DNA of 64,000 nucleotides from Campylorhamphus procurvoides (Eukaryota > Chordata > Aves > Passeriformes > Dendrocolaptidae). The translations under genes were made by a program, and so were the position numbers. How positions within the stretch are numbered: position 1 is the stretch's first letter; each line of letters starts with the position of its first letter. Of this stretch, positions 24,506 to 37,312 are shown piece by piece. Location: contig WBMV01008568.1 in NCBI GenBank assembly GCA_013396655.1, positions 950,213 to 1,014,212 on the forward strand. Reading direction: 5' to 3'. The notes under the pieces were generated by a model. It was not told the origin of the DNA and did no database searches. It saw nothing but the letters and a program-made list of their open reading frames with translations.

Positions 24506-27500
24506 AGTGTTTTGTTTTGACCTTTTCAGAAGGTTGCTCTGCAGGAGGGAAACTATTAAACACAGCCAGTGATACCTTAAGTCGAAATATAGAAAAGGCA
24601 AAGCTAGTGTGCGTAGCACCTTTTTCATTAAGGAAGAGGCCTGGCTTTTATAGAGTGAGGGCAAAAGAATTGATTCCAGATAAATGCTAAACTTAGTTTC
24701 AGGTTTCCCTGGTGAATAACAATCCCAGGTTGGCTGGAGAGTTGAACATCTCTGCCTTTATGCACAGTTGTCTGGAAGGGGCTGCATGGTCTTTCTGAAT
24801 GTCTGTGCATCTGAATGGGTTTGAGTTGGATGTCAGTTCCTGCAGAGACACTATTCATCTGCTCACCAATGATCCATGTAAACCACCTGAACATAATTCT
24901 TCATTCAAGTTCAAGTGTCCTGAAATTGCCTGGCAGTGTTCTACGTGATGATCTTTATTAGCAGGTATGCTTGGATTTCAGTGGACACCACAGGTTCTTC
25001 ATGCCCTGCAATTGTCTCAGGAAGGTAGGGACTAGTGCTGTGACTTTGGAATACTTTCAACTTCAAGCCATTCTGTTTTACATCTTTGGATGTGCTAATC
25101 CAGGCTAGGAGACAGCAATGTGTTCTATGGCACCTGACAGGTACCAGTGCAACTGAGAACGGGACCTCAGGTTGGCACTGTCTCCATCCCACTGCATTGC
25201 CCTCCTCTGAAATTTCCAGTGATCTCTGAAAGCACTAACAGTAAGCCATGCCTTGTCCACAGGGATAGATGTTTGCTAACAAGGAGGGCGACAACCAGAA
25301 AAGTTCTGGCTTCTCCTCAGACAGCTGGATTTGGAAGGATGGGAGAAGTCCACAGAGGTTGTATCAGAGGTGTGCTGCAGGAGGTCCCCTTGCCTGCAGC
25401 AGGATCAGGGCAGCAGGCACCAACACCCAGTGCTGCCACTGTGGAAGTGAGAGCTGTGGGAGTGGGTGCCCAGAGATGTCTCACACTGTTGCACTGCCTT
25501 GGCCCGGAGGCAGTGCTGGACATGCTCTCCTCTGGGGGCTGGCTGTGTGCTCCTATCCCTCTTCTTATAGCTCTTTCTCTTTTCCTTTTTCCATGACCAG
25601 GCCTCTCCTGCCCTTTCCTATTATGGCCCCTTCCCTCCTCCTGTCCTCCCCAACAAATCTCCTCCCCAGCTGAGCTGAAGGTACTGCTGGCACTAAACTG
25701 ACATGTGCAGCCTGTTGGTCTGCTGAGGTGGGGTGCTGCTGTCCACTGCCCTAACACGGACTGTGGGCTTTGGGGAGCAGTGTCTGATCCCACATTGCCT
25801 GGCTCAAATGGACCAAGGCCTCCTCTTACCCTTACCTACTTGTACAGTAAATACATTGATTTGCAACAACTCCTGATTTTCTTGGTGGGACAGGGAGGAC
25901 TGTAAGTAGGGCTAAAGATTCCTTGAGCCCCTTGGACCTACCCATCCTGCACATGTATGTGAGGTAGGAGGATTTCAACACCTGCAACTCTGAATAAGAC
26001 TGTTCATGTTGATGAAAAGTTTTATTTATAATATTGCTCACTGTTTTCTGTGTTTTTTCTTTCTAGTCAAATACAGCCTCAATTTCCTCATTTGGCCTAA
26101 TTTGTGCACCTCATAATTCCTTTGCTAGGTGTGGCTTGAATGCCTGTCCCGGCAGAGTTTTCCAAGCAGGAGGCCATGAAGCAGTGTTCTGCAGCAAGGA
26201 CTGTCGTACTTTTGTAGAGGCTACTGCACTATATTTATTAGTTTCTTCTGAAGTGTTATCATAAATAATTAAAGCTCAATTGTGCTTGTTAAATAAATGA
26301 GAAATGCACATGTTCAGATGCATTATCTATGTTTTAACTGCACTCATTTGTTGAGGTTTTCCTTGGGTATGGAGGCAGGAGCCTTCTGTCTGAATGGAGG
26401 GCTGTGGGAGCTGCAGGATCTGAGCTGAAGGATTGGATCCTCCCTTGTTTGCCCAGGAATTTTTAAAACACATTTTTACTGTGGGGGTGCATGTTATCCA
26501 TTGTGTGAGATGGTGTTCCTGGAGGCAGGTGCCATCCGTTTGCTATGGGCTGTAAAAGTGTGGAGAAAGCATTTCTTGGGGTGAAATTTTTACGGATGTG
26601 TCTTATATTGAGGCTGCCATTCAGCAGGTATAGGACAACCAGGTGAAGCCCAGTGTCTTTCATGTTTACAGCCATGTGTGCTCATGCTGAGCACTTTGCA
26701 GTGCCCCCCACGGCCTCCCCAGGGCTGGCTGCCCCCAGGGCTCCCCGAGACATTCCCTGTGCTGCATCCTGCATGTGGGGCTCTGGTTGTTTAATTTTCT
26801 CCTACAATCTTCTCATGTGCGTGTAGTGTTGTGTGCCTCCGTGACACATGCACACCAGTGCCTATGCTGTGTACGACCCAACAGGTCCCAGTCGGCTGCC
26901 ACTGCACAGCTGGAGGCACACAGGGCCCTGCAGTGTTCACTGACAGCCATCGCTCCCTTTCAGAAAGCTATCCATCTTAGGACGGGTTTTAAGACTAATT
27001 GCTACATGGAGTCTCACAGCCATCCTGATTAGTGATTTAAAACTTCTGGACTCAGTAATTCTATCTTCATTAGGAAGATCTGTTTTTCCAATAATTGTCT
27101 ATAAAGAGGGCCTGGGGTATTATTAAGAGATGGCATTCATTATCAGTAGAAATACCATGAAGAAATTTCGTAGACAAATGTTTATATTCTGGATGATGTA
27201 AATTTTCTTCTACAAGGAAACAATTTTATCTAAAAAGCATAATTATATTAATAATTATCTTAAAAGCTAAATTGGATATTAAGGCTTAGTCTGTGATTTA
27301 AGGCTTGGTCAGGGATTTCTAGGTAGTTGACACCTGCAGTGCTAGGCAGCTGGGAAAAGTAAGGCTGGCTATTTGGGAAAAAAACCCGAACACTAACCAA
27401 AAAAATAAAAGGATGTGGAGGAAAAGAAGTAGTAGTGTAATTGGTAAGGAAAAGCTTTGGTGGGAGCTAACATTTAGGAAGTAGGCTAAATTGTAGAGAA

Positions 27501-28289
27501 ACTAACTCAACAGAAGAAACCAACTTTGGAGCTTGGGATCTGAATGCTGAGAGAATATGGCAGATGGAGAGCAAAGAACTTTTGGGTTATTAATTTATTA
27601 ATTTGTTTATTTAACTAGGGGGGTTACAAGAAGGGCTAGTAGCTTGAAGATCTGCTGGATGGTGTGATGGATCAGTAACCAGCAAGAGGACTGTCTGCCC
27701 AGGGATTATAGGCGGAGGTGCAGTAAGGATGCCCTGGCTTAGGAAGAGATGGGCAGAGCAAGGTGATGCAGCAAAAGGAGAGGGTTGCTTGCTGAATTTC
27801 TGGAGATCCTCTAACTTTACAGAATACACAGATACAAGGCAGCTGTAAGAGCAGAGTAAGATGTCTGTCTCTATGGTCACCAAAGGAATGTAACTATCCT
27901 TGGATACTTCCCCACAGCATCTAAAATGTGTTTTATGGGAAGACTTTCCTTTATAGAGGACATGGTTATAGAGCAAGAGGGAATGAGTAGATTTGTTTTC
28001 TTTCTGTACCTCAACTTTGCCTTCTTGATGTTTATTTTGGTTATTGTGGCTTCTGAGGCTTTTAAAATTAGTATTTCTGTCTCAGAGTGCCTGCCAATGG
28101 TCCAGAATCTCATGTCCAAGGCTGAAAAAAATATTTTACTCCAAAGGAATGAGAAAGTGAATTTTCTCCAAGGAGATAAGCTTTTGAATGATTGTTTGTA
28201 TCTGCATCTGGAAGAAAGGAAATGATTATTTCTTATGGCAGTTGAGAGATGGTCATGAGGAAAGGGAAGTTATTATTAATTAATCATCA

Positions 28290-28382
28290 ATTATTATTTC
28301 AATATTTATGTAGCACTGTGTGACTGGTGCCCCACGGGGAAGGCAGATCATCCCTCTGCCTGAGGAGCCGACATTCTAAATA
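28290..28382. repeat. Ancient amniote interspersed repeat relic
   Basis: ATTATTTCAATATTTATGTA, GCACTGTGTGACTGGTGCCC and GAGGAGCCGACATTCTAAAT correspond in order to a known old reptilian/avian repeat. That repeat reads as an ATTATTTGTATTATGGTA block, a CAGGGCCCCA region, and a GAAGAGCTTACAATCTAAAT end. The last block is the best match. Confidence 0.45.
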
Positions 28383-29177
28383 TAACCATGGCGAGGGCTG
28401 CTCATGGCAGATGATGTGTTTTCATCATTCCCTGCTCTGCCTCAGCTTTTCAGTTGAATCCCATTTTAATTCCCCATCCCCAACAGAGGGGTGCCTGCAT
28501 TAAGAAGAAATGGCAAGATCAGAGTCTAAAAGAGCACAATCAATGCAGTAAACAGAGAGGCAGGATTAGAGGTCTGATCTCAGAGTTACATCTTGCAATC
28601 CCTACCCAGAATTGCAATAATGTAAATAAAACCTTTCCAGGAATAAAGAGTGCAGGATTGGTGCCAATTTAGAAAGGCCTGCCCTTCCCAGGCCCTCAGA
28701 CTGATGTCCAAGTAAAGTTTTGGGGGTTTTTTCACAGTCCATAAATTGACACACTTAATGGTGAGACCTGGCCTGCATGGAACTGTTGGCAGCAATACTG
28801 GGATGTTTCTCTTACAGATGTTTTCCCTGACCTTACCTCTTGCTGAAGTCCCTTTCCTATTTTTGTGCTTTGAAGCGGGTGTTTCTAGATGCTGTGCCTA
28901 TACCTGATACTGCGCTCCACTGGCAGCAGCCAGCAGGGTAGTGAACTCTGATAGATGTATTCTGATAAAACTCATCTATTTAGATCCTGGGAATTAGCTG
29001 ATACATCGCAAGGGTTGTATGGTAAGGTAGCAGTTCCGCGAAGTGTCAAACTGAACTCTGTGATTCAGAGAATACACACGTGACAGACCACTTGAAATGG
29101 AGTGGATTTGAAAGGGCAACTGAAAATATGTAATACTGAGAGAAACCAGCATTTATGTAAAGTACCTATCATTGTCA

Positions 29178-29290
29178 AAGCGTGGTGTAGTGGCTAGAAC
29201 AGAAAATGGGAGTCAAACAGTCTAGGGTTTATTTTTGGCTCCAGCATATCTGTACTGAAGTCAAGTTAATTGGAGCTAAATACAGAAGTC
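29178..29290 (+). repeat. MIR/CORE-type tRNA-derived SINE relic
   Basis: TGGTGTAGTGGCTAGAAC resembles the tRNA-derived A-box region of MIR/CORE SINEs. A decayed GGGAGTCAAACAGTCTAGGG block follows, where the B box and surrounding sequence should be, then TTTTTGGCTCCAGCA. A second fragment with ACTGAAGTCAAGTTAATTGG follows and may belong to the palindromic family at 24.4 kb. Confidence 0.45.
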
Positions 29291-32200
29291 TCTCCTTATA
29301 TAGGATTTTTGATCCACTTTCAGAACTCTGTTAGAGGGATGTGCTATTTTGTTTTTCTGGAGGATGATTTAAAAGCATGGAAGGAAGTTGCTGCGTTTTG
29401 TATTAATGTATGCAAGATTTTTTCCATAAGCATCTCAGTAAGTATCAGATGTATGACTTCTGTGCTGGGAGGGATAAATCTGTGGAAATCTATAGCTATT
29501 GCCAGGTGCCAGTTTTTATCAGAAATCTGTTGGCTTCACTGAAATTTTACATAGATATTTTCCCCTGTCCGGTGACCTACTTAAATAGAAGAAATACTGT
29601 ATAACAGTCTTACAGAAGTTTCTGGGCAGAGACTCTCTCTTCTGCAGTGTAGAAGCAGAGGACAAAAAGACAAGTTTTCATTTATTAGTACATTTCCCTT
29701 TATTTAAATTAAAAAAAAATAAAATTCAAGTATTTTGAATGTGACTTGCTTGTTAAAAAAGATTCTTTAAAAATCGAAACTGAAACAGTCTGTTGTCTCT
29801 GCGATAATGACTGTATAAGTGCTCTGTGAAGGTATCCCAGTGATCTCCAGAGCAGCCCTCTTGAAGGAGTTCAGCTGCCTGGACACTGAGTTTATCTTTG
29901 TGCTGGTGTGGGGACATTGTTTACAAGACACGCTGTGGTTTGGCTGTCCTTGCACCGTACTGTGCAGGGGTAGCAGATATATCCTTAGAGATTACCACAT
30001 GAGAGGATGCTGTGGTTCCTTTTTGTTTCAGCTAGCTTCCAAGTCTAGATGGTTGCTCAAATGTGCTCCCAAGAGCAGAGACTTGCTAATGGTTATGGAA
30101 AATAGACAGTCTAATAAGCATATGGGCAGTGGACTCTGCAGAGACACACTTTGGCGGTGCTTTCATCCCTCTTGCCTGGCTTGGACCTCCGTTGCAGTGA
30201 GTGTGCTCTCAGTCTGCACAGGGCTGATCCCTTGGGATCAGTACCTCTTAGGAGTAGGACCTACTCCAGTACTTGCAGTGCACAGTCCTGAAAATAATTC
30301 ACAGAAAAAACTGTGTAACAGCATGTGTTACTACCTTGTCCATCTGATTAGAAATGAAAAGCAGAGCTGTCAGAGGAGAGAGAGACACCAATTCGGTTGT
30401 CTGTGTTGCCGTCTCCTTGTGGCAGCAGAGTAGGATGGGCACAGGACTAACAGCACCCACAGCTGGTTTGGCCATCCTGGTTTGTGTAATGGCTGAGGGC
30501 CAGATACACCCACGATCATGCTCATTTCTGTGAAGGACGTTGCCCCTAGGCAAGACAAGAGTCTTGTAAGATGAATATTCTGCTGTGACTGCCCTCCTCT
30601 CTCACAATTGTTGTCTTGGTGGGGAGAGGCAAACCTTTAGGCAGGGCTGTAAAATGGCACTGTTGGAAGTACCTGGAGGCTGCAGCACTACCAACTTCAC
30701 TGAAAGTCAATTAAAAGTCAATGAGACCTGGGCTTTTAAATCTTTCCAGTGCTTTTCTTAAAAGTTACCATCAGTACTTGGAAATCTAATCTATTGGCTG
30801 TGTTTCCATTGCACCATCCATCTGAGGATCTCTAATCAAAGCTGTAAATATCTATAAATCTGTAATACCTTATGAATTCTCTATATTGACTTGAGTTTTG
30901 GGATGTTTACTGTATGAGTATATTGATTTAGGTTAATAGGAAAAGTAACCCAGTCAGTAATAAAAGCTGATGGTAAATCACTTTTCCAGGAGCCCAGTTC
31001 AGGTGGGTGACAGGCAGTGTGAGGATGGAAGGATCCTGCAGGCGAAGGCCAGCAAATCATCACAAGCAGCTTGTGAGGCTGATCCCTTCTTCCCTCACTG
31101 CGACAAGGGAGAGCCCAAGGGAGACTTGCTGAGGGGAGAGCACTGTCTCCTGAGGAATGAGTCAGCTATAACCTTGTTACTGTCAGGTGACACAAGATAC
31201 ACCTGCCTACTCTTCTTTAACTTGCTGTTAAGTAACACCTTGGATTTAAGGGCCTTGTCACAAGCCTCTGATAGAAGTCCAGCAGAGTGCTTGCAGTTTG
31301 CTAGATAAAACAGGATTCATGCTCAGGGTGCTGATTCTCCTCTCAGGGCTGCCTCTCACGGCAGGAGCAGCTGCAGGATTGCATCCTGGGAAAGATGATG
31401 CCTCACACTCAAAGAAGGTGCAATTGCAACAGAGGAACCACTCACTTCAGCATGCTTCACCCGTATTACGTGCACATGGAGGAAAACAACCATAGGTTAT
31501 CCCATCCAACAGCTTGTATGGATCTGTTCCATTTTGCCTGAAACCATTCTGTAGACTGCAAGGAAAAATATTAGTGATCTGCAGGAAAAGCCAGACTGCC
31601 TGACATGGATGTAATGTTAGGCTTAGCTGCAAGACCAGGAGCAGTAGAATTTGTAACCAGAGTATCTTTTTTCTGGTCAGGCTCCTTGGGATATTAACTC
31701 ACATTGTTCCCAGCCTCTTGTCCTTGTGGTTTATAAAGCAAAAGAGCTTTTTTTTCCCCTGTTAATTTTTGGTGTATTGCTCTCTTGTTTTAAATAAAGC
31801 CCCTGCTCTATTTTTGAATAACATAATGAGTGAAAAATTACTTTATTCATCCTGGTGGCAGGACAGCAATTTGTTACACTGCCAGCTAGAGGACCTGGAT
31901 CAGAAACAAATTTGGGTTCCCAGGCTCTGTGCCAGAAGAGCTGAGACATATTTTTGAGGTGATGTACTTGGACTCTAGGGGGAGATTGTTGACTGAATTG
32001 AGCTGCTTTCACAAACATCCTGCCAGCTGAGCCATGACCCACTGCTGGTCTTTGCCTCAAATGGGCAGGTCCCCTGCAATGTACGCCACAGTTAGGAACT
32101 GCTCCCAGAAGCTGGAAGTTTAGGTGAAGAATTGAGGATATTTTGTGGGGAAATTAAGTTCCTGCATGTTCCTGTATGTCCACCCTTACTTATCACTTGG

Positions 32201-32713
32201 TATCTATTGATCCAACTACAAGGAGGCCATGTATAATGATGAGTGCAGGTTGTTGGAGGAGGGGCTGTTGCCCTTTTCACGTGGTGCCAGAGCTGAAACT
32301 TGAGTAGAAGATGATGCAAGGCCATCGCTTCCCATATGACCACCCTGGACTTGACCTGTCTCCATGTCACCCTTTGAAAGCACTCTGTCACATCCCTATA
32401 GCCCTTCCCACCACATTCCATGGTCCTTCCTCATGTCCCAGACAATTTCCACCTTGGCTATGCTCCTGCATAGCTGGAGGCTAGGACTTAAACTGGAGCA
32501 CTTTAAACTGAGAACTTTGCTAACTCTGAAGCTGCAGCTTTTTTAAAGGACTGAACCTCCATAGGGCCTGATCCTTTACAGCTTGTGTTTCTGTGAGGCA
32601 GCCTCTTCCAGCTGCTGTTCTCTTCATGGATAAAGATATCGCCAGCTGTAATGATCTGCTTCCACATTTTGTATGGATATATCAAGTGCTTGGAAAAGCT
32701 CCAGGTATTTCAA

Positions 32714-32760
32714 GTGAGACTATAAGGGGAAAAACTACAGAGTGAGACTACAAGGGAAAG
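32714..32760. repeat. Imperfect tandem duplication, period 28
   Basis: GTGAGACTATAAGGGGAAAA at 32,714 recurs as GTGAGACTACAAGGGAAAG at 32,742, with one substitution and a one-base difference in the G run. Two units only. Confidence 0.7.
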
Positions 32761-32802
32761 CATGTTAGGACCATTTTATTGAAAGATAACTCCCTCTTGT
32801 CC

Positions 32803-32824
32803 ATTGCATCTGGGTAGATGCAAT
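32803..32824. repeat. Perfect inverted repeat with 9-bp arms
   Basis: ATTGCATCT, spacer GGGT, AGATGCAAT. Both arms resemble the C/EBP-ATF composite element (ATTGCATCA) except for the last base. Confidence 0.85.
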
Positions 32825-33077
32825 ACTGGTAATTATGACTGTACAATTAGATAGTCATTAATAGGTATGTTTGTGTATTATGTTTTGTTGTTTATATATA
32901 CTTGTAGTTATTTCAAAAAGTGAAAGCAGATTAAGTATGAGTAGAACTGTCTGAGCACTACAAAAGCAAGAAAAGTCTGCATAGAACTGAGTCACATGTC
33001 CTAGATACACAATAATTACCATAATACACAAGAAATAGGAGTTTCAAGCAAAGCTGTGAGGTGGAATGTTTAAAGCA

Positions 33078-33181
33078 AAGGAAGAAGTTTTTTCCCACAG
33101 TCAATAGTTAAAGCATGGAATTTCTTGTTACAGGTTGTTGTTGATGCTGAAGCTTACGTGAACCTTTTGAAAGTTGAAGGA
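33078..33181 (+). mobile_element. Old CR1 LINE fragment
   Basis: The run GGAAGAAGTTTTTTCCCACA, AAAGCATGGAATTTCTTGTT, ACAGGTTGTTGTTGATGCTG and AAGCTTACGTG parallels the 3' UTR segment of older CR1 subfamilies: a GAAGAAGTTCTT-type block, a TGGAA...CC(A)CAGG block and a GTTGTGGATGCC block. The rest of the element is not recognisable. Confidence 0.55.
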
Positions 33182-35030
33182 AAAAAGGTATCTTTGCATT
33201 TACAGCATACCACAGCATCTGGTTGCATCTTTAGCTTAAGCTTGTAAGCAGCAGGTTTCTGGAAGTATAGGAGAACACTTACAGAGTTTCAGTGTGCCGT
33301 TCCTCCTTAGGACATGGCTGGAACCAGGACCGTGGGCAAGGGGAGCTTTGGTCTAACTGGCTTCTTCAACTCTTCCAATAAATGTTCAGTGGAGTTATGT
33401 GACAGGGCAATAAGGGAGAAATAGAGGTAGAGGGTTGGATGCTGGTTATCACTGGCATAAATCCAAGGATGCAGTCAAATAGTGCATGGAGCCACAGTGT
33501 GCTGGGGTACCTGAGGACAACTTCAGCCCAGCTCCCCAAGGACTCTGCAGGCACCAGCATCACACTTCCCGCTCAATAAGGCAAGCATAGGCAGAAATTT
33601 CCACTTGGCCACTTTGAAGATCGTATTAAATCTGCCAGACCTATGAAAGAAGAAACTCTGCTTAAGTGGAACCCGTTAACTTCTGTAAGAACCCGCTTTG
33701 AGTACTTGATGACTAAAATCCCAGTCCTGAACAGGCTTGAGCACATGCTTGCTATGGTGTGCACGAATACACGTATCACCAGAGGCCCAGTTCCAGACCT
33801 GAGCTTCATATGTGAGTGCAACATGTCTCTGGCTCCCTAAATCTGATGGGTGTGTTTGGGAATCCAGAGGCAGCTGTGGCTGTGTACAAGGAGTATACAA
33901 GACCAGCACTGTAGCAGAACAGGTAGTAAGTTACTTCTGGCAGCGCTTGTTTCAACCAACTTGTTTTGCCTCCTCCATTATTGTAGAGAAGTACATAAGA
34001 GAGATAAGTGTATTCTTTGGCCTCATCTGGTCAGCAGTTACAGATTTTCTCACTTTGCTAAGTGACGACCCTGTAATCACTGGAGCATTTAAGTCCTGGC
34101 TTTTTTTGAATTGGGACCTGTGCATGGTAATGGATGAACAGAGAGGCAATTTAATTGATATGGAGATTGGCATTATGTGATTTAAAGGGGGCACAATTTT
34201 TCCTTTTTGTTGAATATGTGAGGTTTTTTGCTTTGTGAACATCTTAATTTTCTGATTGCTGGTAAGAAACACCTACAGTTTGGTGTAATGATAGGACCAC
34301 AGCTACTTCCTCACTGATTGGCATACACTGGGGTCTTGAGAGTGGTGGGATTACCCAGTTTGGAGAGCCAAGAGAAAGGAGGAGTTGCAGGACCAGTTTT
34401 TCAGTAGAGGTAACAGTTGTTTGTGGCTTGGGATTGGGCTGCACTTGCCCTGGTACCCAGCGTGATCCAGCTGCCTTCACCTCAGCAACATCAGCAGGTC
34501 CCAAAGGGGTGGTCAGCATTACCCGGTTGGCAGGTGCTGGCTGTGTGCCCTGCTCATGGCATGGGAGTCTCCTGTGAATTTGCTGAGACCACTGTGTCAG
34601 GAACCTCCCCAGGTGACCTCTTAGGTCAAAGCCTGAGGGCACCCTCAGCAGGAGTAGTGGCACTAACCAGTCAAGAGATTCACCAGCAATTGTAGCCAAG
34701 TGTTGGCTTTGTTGCAAGAAGTTAAAAGCTGTACTGTCAGTTTGTTTGCTCATCCTCCCCCAGATCTGACATTCCTCTGATTATGTAGCCAGCTGTAGGT
34801 TGTTATTATTTGGACCAAATCATGCCTTGGGGCAAAACTGACATCACTGCTGGGCCTCATTAGGAAAATAAGGAGCAGGGTGTGGGGAGCTGGCTGGAAG
34901 AAGCACCTCTGTTTCCCACCACTGAACTGGGAGGTGAACTCCCCTTGTCAGGCAGGTTAGTGGGGTCTGTGGTTTCAATGCAGCCCTTTGCCAACACCCT
35001 TCAGTTACGGGAGGCTTAGGAGTCTTGGCA
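33182..35030. other. Noncoding tract
   Basis: No exon, RNA gene or repeat recognised between the old CR1 fragment and LTR copy 1. Open frames on both strands at 34.2-34.75 kb look accidental. Confidence 0.6.
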
Positions 35031-35035
35031 GCTTT

Positions 35036-35594
35036 TGTCCCAGTTTCAGCTGGGATAGAGTTAATTTCTTCCTAGTAGCTGGTACAGAGTTGTGTTTTGG
35101 ATTTAATATGAAAGTAATATTGATAACACACTGATGTTTTCTCTGCTGCTGTGCAGTGCTTACCTTAAGTCAAGGACTTCTTGGTTTCCCAAGCTCTGCC
35201 AGTGGGCAGGTGCAAAAAGAAGGTGGGAGGGAGCACAGCCAGGATAGGTGACCCAAACTGGCCAAAGGGGTATTCCCTATATGAGAATGTCATGCTCAGT
35301 ATGGGGGAATATGGCCAGCAGGGGCTGATCACTGGAGGGGGACAGGCTGGGTGCTGAACAACTGTATTGTTCATCACTTGTTCCTCTCTCTCCCTTTTCT
35401 TCATCATTTTATTCATGTTATTATTAAAATAATCATTACTGTTGTTGTAATTATTAACTTTATTTCAGCCATTAAATTGTTCTTAACTCAGGAGTTTTAC
35501 CTTTTTCCAGTTCTTCCCATCTGAACTGGGGCTGGGGAACAGTGAGCAAGTGGCTGTGTGGTACTTAGCTGCTGGCTGGGGTTAAAACATGACA
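35036..35594 (+). mobile_element. Solo LTR of an endogenous retrovirus (ERVL-like), copy 1
   Basis: A 559-bp LTR starting TGTCC and ending GACA. It is flanked by the perfect 5-bp target-site duplication GCTTT (35,031-35,035 and 35,595-35,599). A 5-bp duplication fits class III (ERVL-like) elements. ATTAAA at 35,471-35,476 is a possible polyadenylation signal and orients it on the plus strand. No internal retroviral genes adjoin it, so it is a recombination product (solo LTR). It is the same family as the copies at 37.3 and 41.2 kb. I do not assign a Repbase name. Confidence 0.93.
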
Positions 35595-35599
35595 GCTTT

Positions 35600-37307
35600 T
35601 GATAAGTTGGCTTGCATGCTGTGTGGTGTACGCTGCTCCTCACTGTCTTGTGTTTGCTTGGTTTTTTCTAATCACTGTTTTAAAGAGCAGTACTGACATG
35701 GTGACATGGTTTCTGTTCATCTCTGGTAATTTCAGAATCATGGATTTAAATAAATGAAGATTAATCACAGTTATTGGTAGGTGGTAAAGTCTTTTTCAAG
35801 TAGGGAAGAATTTCTTAGTCTGCTTAGTTACAGCATCGACAGTTTGGAAGAAAGGGAGTGATTAGTGAAATCTGCAATTATTATTTAATTTGCAAACTTC
35901 CTTTGCTAGGCCTTTTTTCTTTTCATGTGTTTAGATGTCATCTTGATGTTGCCTTATGTCTCCCACACTTTACCTTGTTTTATGCCTTACTGGACTTTAG
36001 CTATGTAATTCCTGGCTTTCCCTTTTATCTAGTTGTTCTCGACCTTTGGAGTCAGATTGTGTAACCACAGGTACAAGTAATGTTTTCCCCCTGAAGATCA
36101 GACATGTTGTATAAGACAGTGTATTAATGGCACTCTGTAATTGCTAGTTCAACATGCAACAAGTTACTAAAGTTAACTTATAAATACTGTTAGTAATTTA
36201 TCTTATGAAAAAAGTACTGTTTGAAGAAAGCCAGTGCCTGTTCCAGCCACCACAGCAGCAAACTCCACCACTCATGCTACAAACATCATACTATTACCTG
36301 TCTCTTATTTCACACTAAATAGGATAACAAAGCTTTCTTAGAAATGGGCTGTTTCTAAACATATCACAAACCTGTTTGGTTCAGTGCCTAAAAAAGGAAA
36401 ATGTGCTTTTTTTAAGACCTCGGTTTTCATTTTGGCATAAATCATAGATATTCACAGAAGTATCAATAAGTGCAGGCTCTGGAGATGGGCTGCTTCTCAT
36501 TAAACATGCACGTGTTGTTGTCTTCTTACTTCTTCAGACCTGGCCTTCATTTTGAGGTTGGACTTTAATTTCTGAAGAATGTAATTTAAAGCTCTGTATA
36601 GTGCTTTGTGACTACCTGCAACTACAAATGAAGAAGACTTGGCACTGGCAAAATAAAAACGTAGCAGCTTAGCTGCTTCAGCTCTGCTAGAGGCAGTAAA
36701 AAAGAAGGTCTAAACCTCCAAGTGAGTTTAACAAGGGGCACAAGCAAGTGAAGTGTCTCTTGGATTGCAGAAAGTTTTACAGGCAGAAGCTGACAACACA
36801 GGAGGCTCCTGCTCCCTGTATTTAAAGTTTACTTTGCTGTTTGTCTTGAGTGGGTTCAGTGTCGTAGTGAATAATTTATAAGCAGCATGAATGAGCTCAT
36901 TAGTCACCTTTTCAGAGCTTAAATGAGTTTTGTGGTTGTTATTACACGGATCTTCTGTTCACCAGCACAGCAAAAGGATGGCTTGGTGGCTGGTGGCTTG
37001 TACTGGGACAGCCCATCACCTTCCAGCCTCGACTGGCCTCTTTCTGCTGCTGCAACCCCAGCTCTGCTGCCCAGAGCTGGTCCACTAACCTGCAGGGCTT
37101 TATTTTCCAGTGATAGTTTTTTCCTCTTTTATGTGATGGTTTGGTATTGTGTTGTTTCCACATTTCTTTTGGGAGGAGAGGTGTTTGTTATTATGAAAAA
37201 TATATTGAAGATTATGCAACAGGTGATGTGGAACAAGTAAAACACTCTACTTGCGTACAAACGATAAAAGTGACTTTTCTCCTCAAATGTTCTTCAAAAT
37301 TTTGTTA
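35600..37307. other. Noncoding tract between LTR copies 1 and 2
   Basis: I searched it for retroviral internal sequence (gag, protease, polymerase or envelope motifs) because LTRs flank it, and saw none. With separate target duplications on each LTR, this is ordinary host DNA and not a provirus interior. Confidence 0.65.
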
Positions 37308-37312
37308 CAGCC

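Larger units (their letters stand above)
24506..33077. other. Noncoding tract
   Basis: No exon recognised apart from the repeat relics listed at 28.3 and 29.2 kb. A 204-codon open frame at 29,819-30,433 is Cys/Trp/Leu-rich with no recognisable domain or exon context and is judged accidental. The interval 27,040-27,290 is AT-rich and relatively free of repeat signatures. Confidence 0.6.

Noticed and set aside
25147..25793. Overlapping frames of 134-158 codons on both strands
   Set aside because: Two plus frames and one minus frame over the same GC-richer patch with no preferred reading frame. This is a compositional effect.
29819..30433. 204-codon open frame, the longest without Ns
   Set aside because: No recognisable family, domain or splice context. 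Composition is that expected of random frames rich in TG/TT dinucleotides, and overlapping frames exist on the other strand.
35310..35330. CTCF-like GGCCAGCAGGGGCTG in LTR copy 1
   Set aside because: It departs from the CTCF core at the 3' end and is not kept in the sibling LTRs. Too weak to list.
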